DNA of 64,000 nt from contig JAGABZ010000006.1 of assembly GCA_017614375.1 (NCBI GenBank), positions 124,001-188,000 on the forward strand, read 5' to 3'. The notes under the pieces were generated by a model. That model did no database searches, was not told where the DNA came from, and worked only from the letters and a program-made list of their open reading frames with translations. The stretch's first letter is position 1; every line of letters begins with the position of its first letter. The position numbers were made by a program, and so were the translations under genes. Shown here in pieces: positions 50,239-58,211 of the stretch. This DNA is from Spirochaetales bacterium. GTDB lineage: Bacteria; Spirochaetota; Spirochaetia; Sphaerochaetales; Sphaerochaetaceae.

Positions 50239-50262
50239 AGAGGCCTTCGGGCCTCTGTTTTG
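50239..50262. terminator. Bidirectional terminator between adk and tRNA-Val
   Basis: A stem AGAGGCC-TTCG-GGCCTCT at 50239-50256, with GTTTT on the right and eight A residues on the left, can end adk on the plus strand and the tRNA on the minus strand. Confidence 0.88.
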
Positions 50263-50269
50263 CGTTGGA

Positions 50270-50341
50270 TGACGACGAACGGATTTGAACCATTGACCAG
50301 TAGTGTGTAAGACTACCGCTCTCCCACTGAGCTACGTCGCC
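50270..50341 (-). tRNA. tRNA-Val (anticodon TAC)
   Basis: The 72-nt minus-strand RNA folds into a cloverleaf. The acceptor is GGCGACG/CGTCGTC (one G-T pair), the D arm holds AGCTCAGTGGGAGAGC, the anticodon stem GTAGT/ACTAC holds loop CTTACAC with anticodon TAC, and the T arm contains GGTTCAAATCC. The discriminator is A, and CCA is not encoded. Confidence 0.93.
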
Positions 50342-50360
50342 GGGTGCTTTGCGCCTATGC

Positions 50361-50389
50361 AAAATAGCATTTTGGGTAGCGGTTGTCAA
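50361..50389 (-). promoter_or_regulatory. tRNA-Val promoter
   Basis: On the minus strand a perfect TTGACA (50389-50384), a 17-bp spacer and TATTTT (50366-50361), preceded by TGC (extended -10). Confidence 0.65.
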
Positions 50390-50409
50390 CAAGAGGGGCA
50401 GAGACGCAT

Positions 50410-51090
50410 TTGATCGCGGATGTCATAGAATCGCTGAAAAAACAACTCGGGGCGGTCAGCCTGATGGCCGTCTCGAAGACCCGCACACTTGATGAGGTGC
50501 GTCGGGCAGTTGAGTGCGGCCAGAGGCTTTTCGGCGAGAACCACGTCCAGGAAATCGAGGCCAAGTTCGCCCCCGGTACCGCTCTGCCGTCCTCAGTGCG
50601 CTGCGAGATGATCGGTCACCTGCAGTCCAACAAGGTCCGCAAGGCTGTCATGTACGCCTCCCGCATAGATTCGGTCGATTCCGTCGGACTTGCCCTGAAA
50701 ATCTCCGATGAGGCTCTGCGTCAGGGAAAGGTCATGCCCGTGCTGCTGGAGGTCAACTGCAGCGGCGAGGACGCAAAGACCGGGTTTTCACCTGACACAA
50801 TCCTCTCTGCCGTTGCGCAAATCAGGGAACTGCCCGGAATCAGGATTGAGGGTTTCATGACTGTGGGACCTGTCCTGTGCACTGTCGGTACGGAAATCTG
50901 GAGACAGAAGACCCGCTCGGCATTCAGACAGCTCAGAAGCATCCGCGACGAAGCCGTGAGGAAATGGCCCGAAGACAACATGAGCGAACTGTCGATGGGA
51001 ATGAGCCACGACTGGGAAATCGCGGTTGAAGAAGGTTCGACGATGGTACGTATCGGAACGATGATCTTCGGCGAGAGGAACTACGGATGA
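50410..51090 (+). CDS. yggS: YggS-family pyridoxal-phosphate homeostasis protein
   Basis: A 226-residue PLP-binding barrel protein that buffers free pyridoxal phosphate. The PLP lysine is in MAVSKTRT. Other marks are FGENHVQE, GHLQSNKVRKA and the closing GMSHDWEIAVEEGSTMVRIG-type segment with IFGERNYG. The start is uncertain; TTG codons at 50383 and 50410 are possible, with AGAGGGG between them, and 50410 best fits the short family N-terminus. It is the first gene of a five-gene unit and overlaps the next by four bases. Confidence 0.9.
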   Translation: MIADVIESLKKQLGAVSLMAVSKTRTLDEVRRAVECGQRLFGENHVQEIEAKFAPGTALPSSVRCEMIGHLQSNKVRKAVMYASRIDSVDSVGLALKISDEALRQGKVMPVLLEVNCSGEDAKTGFSPDTILSAVAQIRELPGIRIEGFMTVGPVLCTVGTEIWRQKTRSAFRQLRSIRDEAVRKWPEDNMSELSMGMSHDWEIAVEEGSTMVRIGTMIFGERNYG

Positions 51091-51506
51091 AAAAGGTCCT
51101 CCTGCTTGTCTGTGTTCTGTTTCTTCTGTGTATCCTGCCGCTGTCTGCCGTAGACGGTGAGCAGCAGGAGGCGCAGCCTGAGCAGAAGACGAGCATTCCG
51201 ATCGACCCGGCTCCCTACAACATCAAGGCGGCCGCCGAGGCTGCCAGAGGAAAGACCCCGTCCGGCTTTGAATACGAGCTTTATTCACCGGAGGAGTTCT
51301 CTCCGGGGCTTCTGAAGCTCCGCAGGGCTGAAACTCTGTTCTTCGGCGGAATCCCGCTGACCTTTGCCATGACCGGGGTCGTCAATGCCCTGGTCGGAAT
51401 GGTCACCGGAAACAGGCTGGAGTTCTGGCCGGTGCTGGGAATCAGCGCCGCCGCTTCGGCGGTCATCAGTCTGATCGACTACATCCTCGGGGAGAGGGGC
51501 ACCTGA
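51087..51506 (+). CDS. Exported or membrane protein of unknown function
   Basis: A 139-residue protein with an N-terminal signal or anchor (MKKVLLLVCVLFLLCILPLSA), a Gln/Glu-rich linker and two C-terminal hydrophobic helices (about 88-110 and 114-132). A Pro/Tyr-containing segment (FEYELYSPEEFSPG) lies between. No family is recognised. It is coupled on both sides (ATGA to yggS, TGATG to rluD), so it is a stable part of this operon. Confidence 0.62.
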   Translation: MKKVLLLVCVLFLLCILPLSAVDGEQQEAQPEQKTSIPIDPAPYNIKAAAEAARGKTPSGFEYELYSPEEFSPGLLKLRRAETLFFGGIPLTFAMTGVVNALVGMVTGNRLEFWPVLGISAAASAVISLIDYILGERGT

Positions 51507-52453
51507 TGGTCCTGTCCCGAACCGTTGAACTGACAGTACCCCCGGATGCGCCGAAGGTCCGTCTTGATGTCTGGATTGTCTCGGCCACCGGTCTTTCCCG
51601 CACCCTGCTTTGTCGGGACGATACCGTCATTACTGTGAACGGAGAACTGGCAAAGAGAAGTTCGGTGGCCCGTGCGGGCAGTTTCGTTCGCATTTCATAT
51701 ACACAAGAGGTGTTTGAGGACATCGAACCGGAGGATATAGCGCTCGATGTGATCTACGAGGACTCCGACATCCTGGTAATCAACAAGCCTCAGGGGATGG
51801 TGGTCCATCCCGCAGCGGGAAACCACAGCGGCACTTTGGTCAATGCCCTGGCCGCCCGTTACGGACGGGAGTTCGTTGAGTCGATGAGCCCGGACGAGGA
51901 GGAGGATTTCACCCGTCCCGGCATCGTCCACCGTCTGGACAAGGACACCAGCGGGGTGATGGTTGTCGCCCTCAACCCCAAAAGCCACAGTGCCCTGGCA
52001 TCGCAGTTCGCCGCCCACACCGTTTCAAAGACCTACATCGCAATCTGCCGGGGACAGTTCATGCCCCGAAGCGGAACGGTTTCGACCAACATCGCCCGCG
52101 ACGGCAGGGACAGAAAGCGCTTTTGCGCGGTTCAAAGCGGTGGCCGCAGCGCCCTGACGGAGTACAACGTGATCGAGCAGTACGCCCGCCACGCCTACTG
52201 TTCGGTGTCGATTCTCACCGGGCGGACCCACCAGATCAGGGTCCACATGAGTTCAATCGGTCACCCGGTCCTGGGTGACGCCGTTTACGCCCGGCGCGAC
52301 CCGGAATTCCCCGATGCCACGCTGATGCTCCATGCCCGCAGGCTGGAGATCGACCACCCGTCCACCGGGGAAAGAATGACCTTCTCCAGCCCTGTTCCGG
52401 AGCGTTTCACCTCGGTCCTGAGACGGCTCGAGAGCGCGGAGGGCAGGGCATGA
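51506..52453 (+). CDS. rluD: RluD-type 23S rRNA pseudouridine synthase
   Basis: A 315-residue RluA/RluD-family enzyme that converts uridine to pseudouridine in large-subunit rRNA. Residues 15-65 form an S4-like RNA-binding domain (LDVWIVSATGLSRTLL). The catalytic Asp is D145 in the HRLDKDTSG motif, and LTGRTHQIRVHM is the RNA/uracil-binding motif. The start overlaps the previous stop by one base, with GGAGAGGGG upstream. The exact target site cannot be read from sequence. Confidence 0.9.
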   Translation: MVLSRTVELTVPPDAPKVRLDVWIVSATGLSRTLLCRDDTVITVNGELAKRSSVARAGSFVRISYTQEVFEDIEPEDIALDVIYEDSDILVINKPQGMVVHPAAGNHSGTLVNALAARYGREFVESMSPDEEEDFTRPGIVHRLDKDTSGVMVVALNPKSHSALASQFAAHTVSKTYIAICRGQFMPRSGTVSTNIARDGRDRKRFCAVQSGGRSALTEYNVIEQYARHAYCSVSILTGRTHQIRVHMSSIGHPVLGDAVYARRDPEFPDATLMLHARRLEIDHPSTGERMTFSSPVPERFTSVLRRLESAEGRA

Positions 52454-53409
52454 GGGGTGTCGTCGAGAGGGGGGTGAACAATATCTTTACCGTCCGCTGC
52501 GAAGAGGGGCGTTACCTCTGCCGGATAAAGGGCAAGGTCCTGGCCGACAGCAACAGTGAGTACAATCCCCTGGCCGTCGGGGACCTGGTCGACTTCATGC
52601 CCGTATCGGACACCGAGGGCCTGATAACCGCCCGCGCTCCGCGCAGAAACTGCTTTCAGAGATGGAATCCAAAGGGGGACGCGAACCAGACGATAGTGGC
52701 CAACACCGACCTAGTCGTCTGCGTCTGCAGTACACAGTCTCCGCCGTTCAGACCGAATTTCGTCGATCGGGTGATAGCCTGCAGTCGCAACGTTCCGGTG
52801 CTGATTCTGCTGAACAAGTGCGATCAGGCTATCGATGAGCAATCCCTGAGGCGGTTGGAACTGTACCGCGGACTGGGCTTTCAGGTTCTGAGCGTGTCCG
52901 CCCTGACCGGCGAGGGGCTTGAGGTGCTTCGCGGCGTCCTCAGGGGGAAAACCGCCGCGTTCGTGGGCCAGAGCGGGGTGGGCAAGTCTTCGCTGGTCAA
53001 CGCCCTGACCGGCACGGTCCGCCAGAAGACCGGCGATGTCTCGGAGAAGTACAACCGGGGCAAACACACCACCACCGCCTCCGCGATGATTGACGCCGGG
53101 GAATTCACGATAATCGACACTCCGGGGGTGCGTGAGTTCTCCGTCTGGCATGACGACCCCCTGCTTTTGCAGTCGGCCTTTCCCGAGTTCGCCGCCTACT
53201 CCCCGGGATGCCTCTATCCGGGGTGCCTGCACGACAGCGAGCCGGATTGCGCCGTGAAAAAAGCCGTGGACGGGGGCCTGATCGACCCGGACAGGTACGG
53301 CAGCTATCTGCGGATTCTGGACAGCCTGAAGGACGAAAAGGTCCCCCTCTGGCAGCGCCGCACGAAAAAGGAGCACAGCAATGCTGGAAAGAACAGCCAG
53401 AGATCTTGA
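52450..53409 (+). CDS. rsgA: Ribosome small-subunit-dependent GTPase A
   Basis: A 319-residue circularly permuted GTPase that checks maturation of the 30S subunit. An N-terminal OB domain is followed by the permuted order G4 (NKCD, 122-125), G5, G1 (GQSGVGKS, 173-180) and G3 (DTPG). The C-terminal zinc finger is CLYPGCLHDSEPDC. It overlaps rluD by four bases and mutS2 by 29 bases, so the ribosome-related genes form one transcript. Confidence 0.95.
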   Translation: MRGVVERGVNNIFTVRCEEGRYLCRIKGKVLADSNSEYNPLAVGDLVDFMPVSDTEGLITARAPRRNCFQRWNPKGDANQTIVANTDLVVCVCSTQSPPFRPNFVDRVIACSRNVPVLILLNKCDQAIDEQSLRRLELYRGLGFQVLSVSALTGEGLEVLRGVLRGKTAAFVGQSGVGKSSLVNALTGTVRQKTGDVSEKYNRGKHTTTASAMIDAGEFTIIDTPGVREFSVWHDDPLLLQSAFPEFAAYSPGCLYPGCLHDSEPDCAVKKAVDGGLIDPDRYGSYLRILDSLKDEKVPLWQRRTKKEHSNAGKNSQRS

Positions 53410-55741
53410 GATACCCCAGGTCCTTGCCCAGATCCGGGCCTGCTGTCTGAGCAGCGAGGGGCGTTCACGCCTGGAAAACCCCGTCCTGATGAAGGATGCG
53501 CAGAGCATTGCCGAACGCCAGGACCTGGTTGAGTCGATAATGGCAATCCTCTCCGAGCACAGCCGGACCGGTCTGGAGCAGTTCCCCGACATCGGCCCGG
53601 TTCTGGCGAAACTGCAGGACACTCCGTACGGAACTCTGGATGCCGCCGAGGTTTTCCTGGTGGGCCAATACCTGCAGAGCGCCGTTGCCATGAGCGATTT
53701 CCTGGCCCTGGAGTGCACCGACCCGAAGGTTGCCCTTCATCCGGTGAACACCCTCATCGGGGACATATCCGACGGACTTGTCGGACTGAAGAACGAAATC
53801 TCGAACGTCCTGGAATACCCCGGTCAGGTGAAACGCACTCATCCCGCGGTGGCCGCCGCGATGGCCGAAATCGAGCGCCAGCGGGCAAAAAGGACCGCCT
53901 TCGGCAATTCACTCATGCGCTCAAACGCCCAGCTGATGCAGAGCGATGTGGCCTCGTACAGGAACGACAGGGTGGTAGTGCCGCTCAAGGCAGAGCACAG
54001 GGCGGCCCTTCCGGGGCTGGTCCACGGTGCCAGTTCCTCCGGCCAGACGCTGTACGTCGAGCCGCTGGCCATGGTCGAATACAACAACAACGTCGTGATG
54101 GCGCAGCAGGAACTTGAACTGGTCATTGCCCGGCTGGTGGGGGAGCTGTCCGCCCGGGTTGCCCAAAACGAGATGGAGCTCAGGGCCCTGGTCCATGCCG
54201 TCTCACAGGCGGACGAGCTGTGCGCCATCGCATTCTGGGCGCGGGGGCACAACTGCTGCCGGACCGCGTTGTCGGAGGATTTCTCGGTCCACCTGCTCAA
54301 GTGCAGGCATCCCCTGTTGAAAAAGGCCGTTCCCATAACGCTGGACCTGCAGAGCCCGGTAAACGCCCTGGTAATCAGCGGCCCGAACGCCGGAGGAAAG
54401 ACCGTCACCGTCAAGACCGTCGGAGTGATGGCCTGTCTGAATCAGATCTGCGGCTTCATCCCCGCCTCCGAGGGCTCGGCACTGCCGGTCTATGACGGGG
54501 TGTTCACGGATATAGGAGACGACCAGAGCATCGACGCGGACCTCTCGACTTTTTCCGGGCACATGAAGCAGGTCGGCTTCGTCCTGCGCACCATGACGTC
54601 CCGTTCGCTTGTGATTCTGGACGAACTGGGCTCCGGGACCGACGAGGTTGAGGGCTCCGCCATAGCCAAGGCCGTGCTGGAGTACTGCGTGAAAAAGGCC
54701 GGAACGACCCTGGTCACCAGCCACCACAACGCCCTCAAGCAGTTCGCCTACGCCGCCGACAGCGTGATGAACGCCGCCATGGAGTTCGACGAGACTTCGG
54801 CCAAACCTACGTTCCGTGTCGTACCCGGCTTGAGCGGCGAAAGCCACGCGCTGGACACCGCCCGCCGGATGCACCTGCCGAGGGAGGTCCTGCATTCGGC
54901 CCGGGAATACCTTGGAAAGGACCAGATAAACGTCAGCAGCCTGATCCGCGACCTGGAGCAGAAGCGCCTGGAGGCTGACCGCCTGACGGAGGAGCTTGAG
55001 AAGAAGCGTGACGAAATCGCGCTCAAGGCCAGACAGAACGAACTTCGCTCGCTGACTCTTGACCAGAAGGAGTACCAGCTGAAAAAGGGCAGGATGAACG
55101 AACTGGACAGCTACCTGGCCAACAGCCGCAGGGAACTTGAGGCTCTGGTCCGTGAACTGCGTGAAGGTGAAATCACAGCCGAAAAGACCCGCAGGGCCAA
55201 GGCCTTCATGGAGAAATCCCGTCAGGAAGCCCAAGAGCTTGAGCAGAAACTCGAGCAGAAGCGCCGGTCGATTGAAAGCCGCCAGGCCACCGACCAGCCT
55301 GGGACAATCAGCCCCGGCCAGGCCGTCCACTGCGGTCCGTCCAGAAGGGAAGGTACTGTCATCCGTTACGAGGGTGACGACAAATGGCAGGTAGCCGTGG
55401 GGGCGATGCGCTTTACGATGAAGACAGCCGACCTCAAGCCCGTCGCGGCCCGTCCGGTGCCCAAGCCGCAGATTCAGTATTCCACTTCGGGGATGCAGCC
55501 GAAACTCGTAATCGACGTCCGCGGCCTGACTCTGGAGGAGGCGCTGGAGAAGCTTTCCAGGCAGATTGAGTCCTGCACCGTCCACGGACTGAAGTCATTC
55601 GCGGTGATTCACGGACTGGGAGACGGAATCCTCGGCAGGGGAATCCACAGATATCTGGGTTCGGAGCGCCTGGTCGGCTCGTTCAACTTTGCCCTTCCCG
55701 ACGACGGGGGACACGGCAAGACCTACGTCAATCTGGTTTAG
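53381..55741 (+). CDS. mutS2: MutS2 (RqcU-type) ATPase with Smr endonuclease domain
   Basis: A 786-residue protein. It has a MutS core and ATPase domain with Walker A (GPNAGGKT), Walker B and LVTSHHNALKQFA, a long coiled coil (residues 515-640, rich in Glu, Lys and Arg) and a C-terminal Smr domain (DVRGLTLEEALEKL, VIHGLGDGIL). It lacks the mismatch-recognition domain of MutS. MutS2 acts on collided or stalled ribosomes or suppresses recombination. The ATG follows AAGGAG and lies within the end of rsgA, in another frame. That fits its ribosome-related neighbours. Confidence 0.95.
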   Translation: MLERTARDLEIPQVLAQIRACCLSSEGRSRLENPVLMKDAQSIAERQDLVESIMAILSEHSRTGLEQFPDIGPVLAKLQDTPYGTLDAAEVFLVGQYLQSAVAMSDFLALECTDPKVALHPVNTLIGDISDGLVGLKNEISNVLEYPGQVKRTHPAVAAAMAEIERQRAKRTAFGNSLMRSNAQLMQSDVASYRNDRVVVPLKAEHRAALPGLVHGASSSGQTLYVEPLAMVEYNNNVVMAQQELELVIARLVGELSARVAQNEMELRALVHAVSQADELCAIAFWARGHNCCRTALSEDFSVHLLKCRHPLLKKAVPITLDLQSPVNALVISGPNAGGKTVTVKTVGVMACLNQICGFIPASEGSALPVYDGVFTDIGDDQSIDADLSTFSGHMKQVGFVLRTMTSRSLVILDELGSGTDEVEGSAIAKAVLEYCVKKAGTTLVTSHHNALKQFAYAADSVMNAAMEFDETSAKPTFRVVPGLSGESHALDTARRMHLPREVLHSAREYLGKDQINVSSLIRDLEQKRLEADRLTEELEKKRDEIALKARQNELRSLTLDQKEYQLKKGRMNELDSYLANSRRELEALVRELREGEITAEKTRRAKAFMEKSRQEAQELEQKLEQKRRSIESRQATDQPGTISPGQAVHCGPSRREGTVIRYEGDDKWQVAVGAMRFTMKTADLKPVAARPVPKPQIQYSTSGMQPKLVIDVRGLTLEEALEKLSRQIESCTVHGLKSFAVIHGLGDGILGRGIHRYLGSERLVGSFNFALPDDGGHGKTYVNLV

Positions 55742-55897
55742 TCCGTGGTCCGGGTCACGGAAAAGAGGGTGCAAAAACCAGGTTTTTCAAAATTCATACC
55801 CACTTTGGTGGGTGGAAAAATGGAATTCCGCCCGAAAAAGTCCACCGAGGTGGACCTGAAAGGCGGGTTCGTTCAAAAATTACCCACTTTTGCCCTT
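55742..55897. other. Structured 156-bp gap between convergent mutS2 and udp
   Basis: There is no gene here. Two strong hairpins stand out: ACCCAC-TTTG-GTGGGT (55798-55813) and GTCCAC-CGAG-GTGGAC (55840-55855). The second is enclosed by a further stem CCGCC/GGCGG (55828-55832 with 55862-55866). The words TTCAAAATTCATACCCACTTT and TTCAAAAATTACCCACTTTT recur at either end, at 55786 and 55872. It may act as terminator for both genes, but there is more structure than a terminator needs. Confidence 0.5.
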
Positions 55898-56674
55898 TCA
55901 ATCCCGGTCGGAGAGGATGAGGTTGCGCACGGCCTCCACTGCGGCGCGGATGGCCAGGTCGGTGTCGTGGGTCTTGGGATTGTCAAGCCCGAGGGCCTCG
56001 CGCTCCTGGTTCCCCACTACGTGAAAGACCGAGCCGCATCTGGCGCCGAGGGCCGCGCTGACAACGAACATCGCCGCGCTTTCCATCTCGCTGGCCAGAA
56101 CTCCCAGACGCTTCCACGCTTCCCATTTCTGCTTGAGTTCGTATGAGACCGGCATCCGGTCAGGGTCGTGCTGGCCGTAGAAAGAATCCTTGCACTGAAC
56201 CACGCCAATATGGCTCTTTGCCCCCAGCGTGTCGGCGGCCTGTTTCAGCGCGGTGACTACACCGTAGTCGGCCACCGCGGGGAAGGCGAGCGGGGCATAT
56301 TCCTGACTGGTTCCTTCGGCCCGTACGGCGCCGGTGGCGATGACCAGGTCGCCGCCCATCACATCAAGGGCGATTCCGCCGCAGGTGCCGATGCGGATGA
56401 AGGTGTCCGCTCCGCAGGCGTGCAGTTCCTCAAGCGCGATTGATGCCGAAGGGCCGCCGATGCCTGTCGAGGTGACGCTTACTCTCACCCCCTCAAGCGA
56501 GCCGGTATATGTGATAAACTCCCTGAAGTCGGCGACCTGGACGGCGTCGTCCAGATAGGAGGCAATCAGCGGGACGCGCTTGGGGTCACCGGGGAGGATA
56601 ACATACCTGCCGACGTCCCCCTTTTTGATTCTGAGGTGATACTGAATCCCTGTTCCGCCCATGTAGTCGCTCAT
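55898..56674 (-). CDS. udp: Uridine phosphorylase
   Basis: A 258-residue nucleoside phosphorylase I-type enzyme that splits uridine into uracil and ribose-1-phosphate. The family marks are [17 protein letters not shown] near the start, RIGTCGGI for phosphate, and [13 protein letters not shown] for the ribose. The ribosome site is AGGAGAG. It fits with the upp-like enzyme at 7392 in pyrimidine salvage. It follows the small GIY-YIG-like gene after 27 bases and probably shares its promoter. Confidence 0.92.
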   Translation of the reverse strand: MSDYMGGTGIQYHLRIKKGDVGRYVILPGDPKRVPLIASYLDDAVQVADFREFITYTGSLEGVRVSVTSTGIGGPSASIALEELHACGADTFIRIGTCGGIALDVMGGDLVIATGAVRAEGTSQEYAPLAFPAVADYGVVTALKQAADTLGAKSHIGVVQCKDSFYGQHDPDRMPVSYELKQKWEAWKRLGVLASEMESAAMFVVSAALGARCGSVFHVVGNQEREALGLDNPKTHDTDLAIRAAVEAVRNLILSDRD

Positions 56675-56701
56675 TGTTCTCTCCTAAAAAGTACGCGTTG
56701 C

Positions 56702-56977
56702 TCACTCATACAGCAATCCGCAGCTTTTCAGATGCTTCTCCAGCGCCGCCTGAAGTTCCTCCTCGGATGCCCGCGGCAGGTACTCCGCCTCCCTGATTTC
56801 AAAGACCTCCAGGCCGGTATTGGTATAGTCCTCCTGAAGCGAGGCCAGAGGATAGGTGCCCAGATCTAGACTGAAACGGATTGAAGCGCAGTCGGAGAAG
56901 GTGTCCTCCGAGGCCAGACAGAGGCATCTGTCTGTGAGAAGATTGCGGATTTCGATGATTCCGGAACGCTTTTCCAT
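56702..56977 (-). CDS. Small degenerate GIY-YIG-like protein
   Basis: A 91-residue protein. The pattern GIIEIRNLLTDRC at the start, then an Arg-Phe-x-Leu stretch (IRFSLDLGTYP), SLQEDYTNTG and FEIREAEYL, follows the GIY-YIG single-domain fold. However, the name-giving Tyr residues are replaced (GII for GIY and CLCLA for YIG), so nuclease activity is doubtful. The ATG at 56977 has no ribosome site and lies seven bases after a -10 box. Its partner downstream is udp. It may be a binding protein or a remnant. Confidence 0.6.
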   Translation of the reverse strand: MEKRSGIIEIRNLLTDRCLCLASEDTFSDCASIRFSLDLGTYPLASLQEDYTNTGLEVFEIREAEYLPRASEEELQAALEKHLKSCGLLYE

Positions 56978-56984
56978 CAACGCA

Positions 56985-57013
56985 ATTCTAATGCCGCCAC
57001 AGCATTATTGCAA
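56985..57013 (-). promoter_or_regulatory. Promoter of the GIY-YIG-like/udp pair, predicted leaderless
   Basis: On the minus strand TTGCAA (57013-57008), a 17-bp spacer and TAGAAT (56990-56985), then 7 nt to the ATG at 56977. Confidence 0.55.
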
Positions 57014-57047
57014 GTCCGGGGCGGGCAGCGGAGGAGACAGTCCGGTC

Positions 57048-57076
57048 TTGTGCTAGGCCCTTTTAGATAGTATTAT
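57048..57076 (+). promoter_or_regulatory. Promoter of the V-ATPase operon
   Basis: TTGTGC (57048-57053), a 17-bp spacer and TATTAT (57071-57076). The leader of about 17 nt contains the AAGGTGG ribosome site. Confidence 0.5.
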
Positions 57077-57099
57077 TGGATGCATTAAGGTGGTACCCG

Positions 57100-57657
57100 A
57101 TGGAAATGCAGATTCAGGATCTGGTCAGCGCGATCAGAAAGGACGGAATCGAGGAAGCCGAAAAGCAGAAGGCTCAGATTCTTGAGCAGGCACGTGCCGA
57201 AGCGGCGCGGATTGTCGGGGACGCCCGTGCCCAGGCAAAGAAGATCGAGGAGGAGACCGAAGCGAAGCTTGAGAGGGAAAAGGCCGGAACACTTTCCGCA
57301 GTCCGCCAGGCTTCGAGGGACATCGTCCTTTCGCTCAAGAACGAACTCAACGGAATCTTCACATCGATTCTCGCGTCAAAGGCCGGCTCTTCCCTCGGCC
57401 CGCAGGAAATCGCCGAAATCGTGATTGCCGCAATCGGAAACCAGGATCCCGCGAAATACGAGCTGCAGATCAGCACGCTCCGCGCAGAGCTCAAGGCCTC
57501 CCTGGCCCGGCAGATAAAGGACGGACTGCAGCTTCGCTCCGTAGGAGGAGTGGACGGATTCAGACTGGCCTCAAAGGACGGCTCGGGATTCTACGGTTTT
57601 TCCGATGAGGAAGTCGCCGCCATCCTCAAGCCCTACGTGGGCAATCTGGAAATCTGA
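57100..57657 (+). CDS. atpE: V-type ATP synthase subunit E
   Basis: A 185-residue peripheral-stalk subunit that links the A3B3 head to the membrane part. Residues 5-90 are a long Ala/Glu/Lys-rich coiled coil, and the C-terminal globular part ends DEEVAAILKPYVGNL. The ATG follows AAGGTGG. It is the first gene of the operon, with 11 bases before the next. No separate G (AtpH-like) subunit gene is present. Confidence 0.9.
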   Translation: MEMQIQDLVSAIRKDGIEEAEKQKAQILEQARAEAARIVGDARAQAKKIEEETEAKLEREKAGTLSAVRQASRDIVLSLKNELNGIFTSILASKAGSSLGPQEIAEIVIAAIGNQDPAKYELQISTLRAELKASLARQIKDGLQLRSVGGVDGFRLASKDGSGFYGFSDEEVAAILKPYVGNLEI

Positions 57658-57668
57658 CGGGGCAGCAG

Positions 57669-58199
57669 GTGTCGGAGTATTACTACCTCATCCCCAGTCT
57701 CCCGTCGCTTGACTTTTCCGAGCCCTGCCCGCTGAGCGCGGAGGCCTTTCTGGCCATGTGCAAGGGCAATGTCAGCGACCGGGATTACGCCAACCTCAGC
57801 ACGCTGGATATAAGCGGGGGAGAGGGGTGCACATTTGCCCGCCGCTGGAGTGAGTTCTACGCCGCCTTCAGGACAGCCCTGTCCGATGCCAGGTTGCGCA
57901 GGTCTTCCGCGGCATCTTCCTCAAAGGAGCAGGCAGACCCTCAGATTCAGCAGTGCATCGCACAGGCTCTGGCGGAGGAGAATCCGCTGGAAGCCGAGCT
58001 TATCATGCTGAAGTTCCTCTATGCCAAGGCAGGTGAGATGGCGGGACTGGCCTGGTTCGATACCGACGCCCTTTTCTGCTACGCGGTGAAACTGCGCATC
58101 CTCCAGAGAAAGGACCTCTTTTCCGCCCGTGAGGGCAAGGCCGAGTTCAACCGCCTCTTTGCCGGGCTTCAGAGCGTGATTTTCGAAACGAATACCTAA
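57669..58199 (+). CDS. DUF2764-like protein of the V-ATPase operon
   Basis: A 176-residue soluble protein starting YYYLIPSLPSLDFSEPCPLS, the pattern of the DUF2764 proteins that lie between atpE and atpA in spirochaetes and some other bacteria. It is helical, with a low-complexity Ser/Ala segment (RRSSAASSSKEQ) in the middle. The position suggests that it substitutes for the missing C or F subunit, or helps assembly. The start is the GTG at 57669; it ends 12 bases before atpA. Confidence 0.8.
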   Translation: MSEYYYLIPSLPSLDFSEPCPLSAEAFLAMCKGNVSDRDYANLSTLDISGGEGCTFARRWSEFYAAFRTALSDARLRRSSAASSSKEQADPQIQQCIAQALAEENPLEAELIMLKFLYAKAGEMAGLAWFDTDALFCYAVKLRILQRKDLFSAREGKAEFNRLFAGLQSVIFETNT

Positions 58200-58211
58200 C
58201 CGGAGAACAGT

